Source: an uncultured Atopobiaceae bacterium | GTDB taxonomy: Bacteria; Actinomycetota; Coriobacteriia; Coriobacteriales; Atopobiaceae | Assembly (NCBI GenBank): GCA_944321005.1 | Contig: CALUJT010000122.1 | Location: 1 to 6,878, forward strand | Reading direction: 5' to 3' | DNA length: 6,878 nucleotides | Shown here: one piece after another, positions 5,857 to 6,878 of the stretch | Layout: each line of letters opens with the position of its first letter | How positions within the stretch are numbered: the stretch's first letter is position 1 | The notes under the pieces: generated by a model | The model's database searches: none | Seen by the model: the letters and a program-made list of their open reading frames with translations, nothing else | Told to the model about the DNA's origin: nothing | Made by a program: the position numbers and the translations under genes

Positions 5857-6294
5857 TTATCCCCAGATCTCGTTCACAATCCTCAGCGCGAGCTCGTCGC
5901 GGCTGCCGGCGTAGTACTTGTCCAGCACGGCGCCAAAGACGGGATCCGCGCCCGTGAGCTCGAAGAGCGTCATAGACGAGCGGACCTTGAGGGCGTCGAT
6001 GCTCCCCAGCACGGTCACGGGGTCGCTTCCCGGCAGGGCGAGAAGTGCGTGCGAGATCTCGAGAAGTCGTGTCCTGAGCAGGGGATGGCTGACGTACGCG
6101 TCGAGCTCCGCACGGCTGGCGATGCCGTAGCGCTCCGCCATGGGGCTGCGCCCGAGCCCGCGCGCCTGCGGGAAGACGAACCAGATCCAGTGGCTCCGCT
6201 TGCTCCCCGCACAAATCTCGGCGAGCGCCCGCTCGTAGACGCCGCCGTCCTGCGCGCGGACAAAGCGCTCGATGTCAAAGTATGTGTTGGGCAT
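5857..6294 (-). CDS. DUF1810 family protein
   Basis: This 145-residue cytoplasmic protein is a clear DUF1810 member. After the lead-in DIERFVRAQ comes the hallmark SKRSHWIWFVFPQARGLGRS (residues 31-50), followed by PMAERYGIASRAELDAYVSH, then the LGSIDALKVRSSMTLFEL block and the C-terminal VFGAVLDKYYAGSRDEL. It is full length for the family. The start is supported by GAGGAGGGAG (complement of 6301-6310), 9 bases from AGGAGG to the ATG. It is transcribed divergently from the tag gene, with only 61 bases between the two starts. Some members are annotated as calpastatin, which I would not rely on; no biochemical role is known to me. No other gene shares its transcription unit within the window, since the next minus-strand gene has its own ribosome site 102 bases away. 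Confidence 0.88.
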   Translation of the reverse strand: MPNTYFDIERFVRAQDGGVYERALAEICAGSKRSHWIWFVFPQARGLGRSPMAERYGIASRAELDAYVSHPLLRTRLLEISHALLALPGSDPVTVLGSIDALKVRSSMTLFELTGADPVFGAVLDKYYAGSRDELALRIVNEIWG

Positions 6295-6315
6295 GTTCGA
6301 CTCCCTCCTCTGTCA

Positions 6316-6322
6316 GATAATA
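6316..6322. promoter_or_regulatory. Overlapping -10 boxes in the divergent DUF1810/tag intergenic region
   Basis: The plus strand reads GATAAT (6316-6321) and the minus strand reads TATTAT (complement of 6317-6322). Each matches TATAAT at five of six bases, so one AT-rich site could serve both genes. Expected starts are near 6328 for tag (28-base leader) and near 6310 for DUF1810 (16-base leader beginning right at its GAGGAGG). No clear -35 boxes are seen. Confidence 0.4.
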
Positions 6323-6355
6323 GGCTTGTCAAGGCCGAGAGGAACAGGGGGCCGC

Positions 6356-6878
6356 ATGTCCTACTGCGACTGGGACACCACCGACGAGCTCTGCCTGCGC
6401 TACCACGACGAGGAGTGGGGCGTGCCCGTGCACGACGACCGCACGCAGTTCGAATACCTCTCGCTCGAGGTCATGCAGTGCGGGCTCAACTGGACCATGA
6501 TGCTGCACAAGCGCGAGGTCATGCGGACGTGCTTCGCGGGCTTCGACTTCGACGCCGTGGCGACGTTTGGCCCGAACGACGTCGAGCGCATCCTGGGGGT
6601 GCCGGGCATGATTCGCTCCCGCCGCAAGGTCGAGGCCATCATCAACAACGCGCGGCGCTTCCAGCAGGTGCGCGCGGAGTTCGGCAGCTTCGACGCGTAC
6701 CTCTGGGGCATGGCCGGCGGCGCCACGATCCTCTACAACAAGCACGCCGACGGGTGGATTCCTGTGAGCAACGGCCTCTCGGCGCGCGTGGCGGCGGACC
6801 TCAAGCGCCGTGGCTTCAAGTACCTGGGCCCCACGACGGTCTACTCGCACCTGCAGGCCTGCGGCATCATCAATGACC
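6356..6878 (+). CDS. tag: 3-methyladenine DNA glycosylase I (Tag), 3'-truncated by the window end
   Basis: Tag excises 3-methyladenine from alkylated DNA, starting base excision repair. The 174 residues present align with E. coli Tag almost without gaps. Zinc ligands Cys4 and His17 are there (MSYC, RYHDEEWGVP), as are the catalytic-pocket Glu38 and Trp46 in LEVMQCGLNW and the helix-hairpin-helix region with GMIRSRRKVEAIINNARRFQ. The end KRRGFKYLGPTTVYSHLQACGIIND corresponds to E. coli KKRGFKFVGTTICYSFMQACGLVND. The window stops after Asp174, just before the expected ligands His175 and Cys179, so the cut is the window edge and not a mutation. Start 6356 is supported by the fit to E. coli numbering and by purine-rich AGAGGA/AGGGGG before it. 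LEVMQCGLNW in place of E. coli LEGQQAGLSW is a variant I recall from Gram-positive Tag proteins. Confidence 0.93.
   Translation, partial: MSYCDWDTTDELCLRYHDEEWGVPVHDDRTQFEYLSLEVMQCGLNWTMMLHKREVMRTCFAGFDFDAVATFGPNDVERILGVPGMIRSRRKVEAIINNARRFQQVRAEFGSFDAYLWGMAGGATILYNKHADGWIPVSNGLSARVAADLKRRGFKYLGPTTVYSHLQACGIIND

Noticed and set aside
5824..6876. Plus-strand open frame of 350 codons across the DUF1810 and tag genes
   Set aside because: The translation is Arg/His/Pro-rich with no recognisable domain, while DUF1810 (minus strand) and Tag (another plus-strand frame) match their families throughout.
1..6878. CRISPR array, tRNA or rRNA genes, transposase or integrase
   Set aside because: No regularly spaced repeats, no cloverleaf-like or ribosomal RNA sequence, and no recombinase motifs were seen in any frame.

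Overview
The window is GC-rich, visibly about 65-75% over most of its length. Its genes are tightly packed and use AGGAGG-type ribosome sites, and the proteins look actinobacterial. The style of the Mfd, histidine kinase, Mef-like and Tag proteins suggests a Coriobacteriia relative (Olsenella, Atopobium or Collinsella group). That placement is inference from sequence style, not a database result.

Layout. Positions 1 to about 235 read on the minus strand as an N-terminal piece of the transcription-repair coupling factor Mfd. At about 215-240 this switches abruptly to a plus-strand ABC-2 permease that lacks its own N-terminal part (to 874). The two broken genes are joined head to head, so this is a rearrangement breakpoint or an assembly chimera. 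From there a plus-strand operon runs on: a second ABC-2 permease (861-2063), a NarL-type sensor histidine kinase (2098-3225) and its LuxR/NarL response regulator (3222-3860). The kinase has a promoter-like TGcTAGAAT placed so close to its ATG that its mRNA is probably leaderless. Next comes an MFS exporter resembling the Mef macrolide-efflux family (3903-5147). It is bracketed by two different palindromes that share an AAGGGRCAG core, and each palindrome contains the stop codon of the gene before it.

The right part is mostly on the minus strand: a small two-gene unit encoding DUF4160 and DUF2442 proteins (5754 down to 5187) of clearly lower GC, then a DUF1810 protein (6294-5857). A divergent gene for 3-methyladenine DNA glycosylase I (Tag) starts at 6356 and is cut by the window end just before its third zinc ligand is expected.

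How the parts work together. Two ABC-2 permeases next to a NarL-type two-component pair match the layout of drug-sensing exporters such as Bacillus LnrJK-LnrLMN. The ATPase gene would be expected upstream, where the breakpoint now lies. With the Mef-like pump downstream, the left 5 kb looks like an envelope-drug sensing and export cluster. The DUF4160/DUF2442 pair has the size, coupling and base composition of an acquired toxin-antitoxin-like module, but its function is not established. No RNA genes, CRISPR array or transposase were seen, and there is no gene-free stretch above 300 bases.
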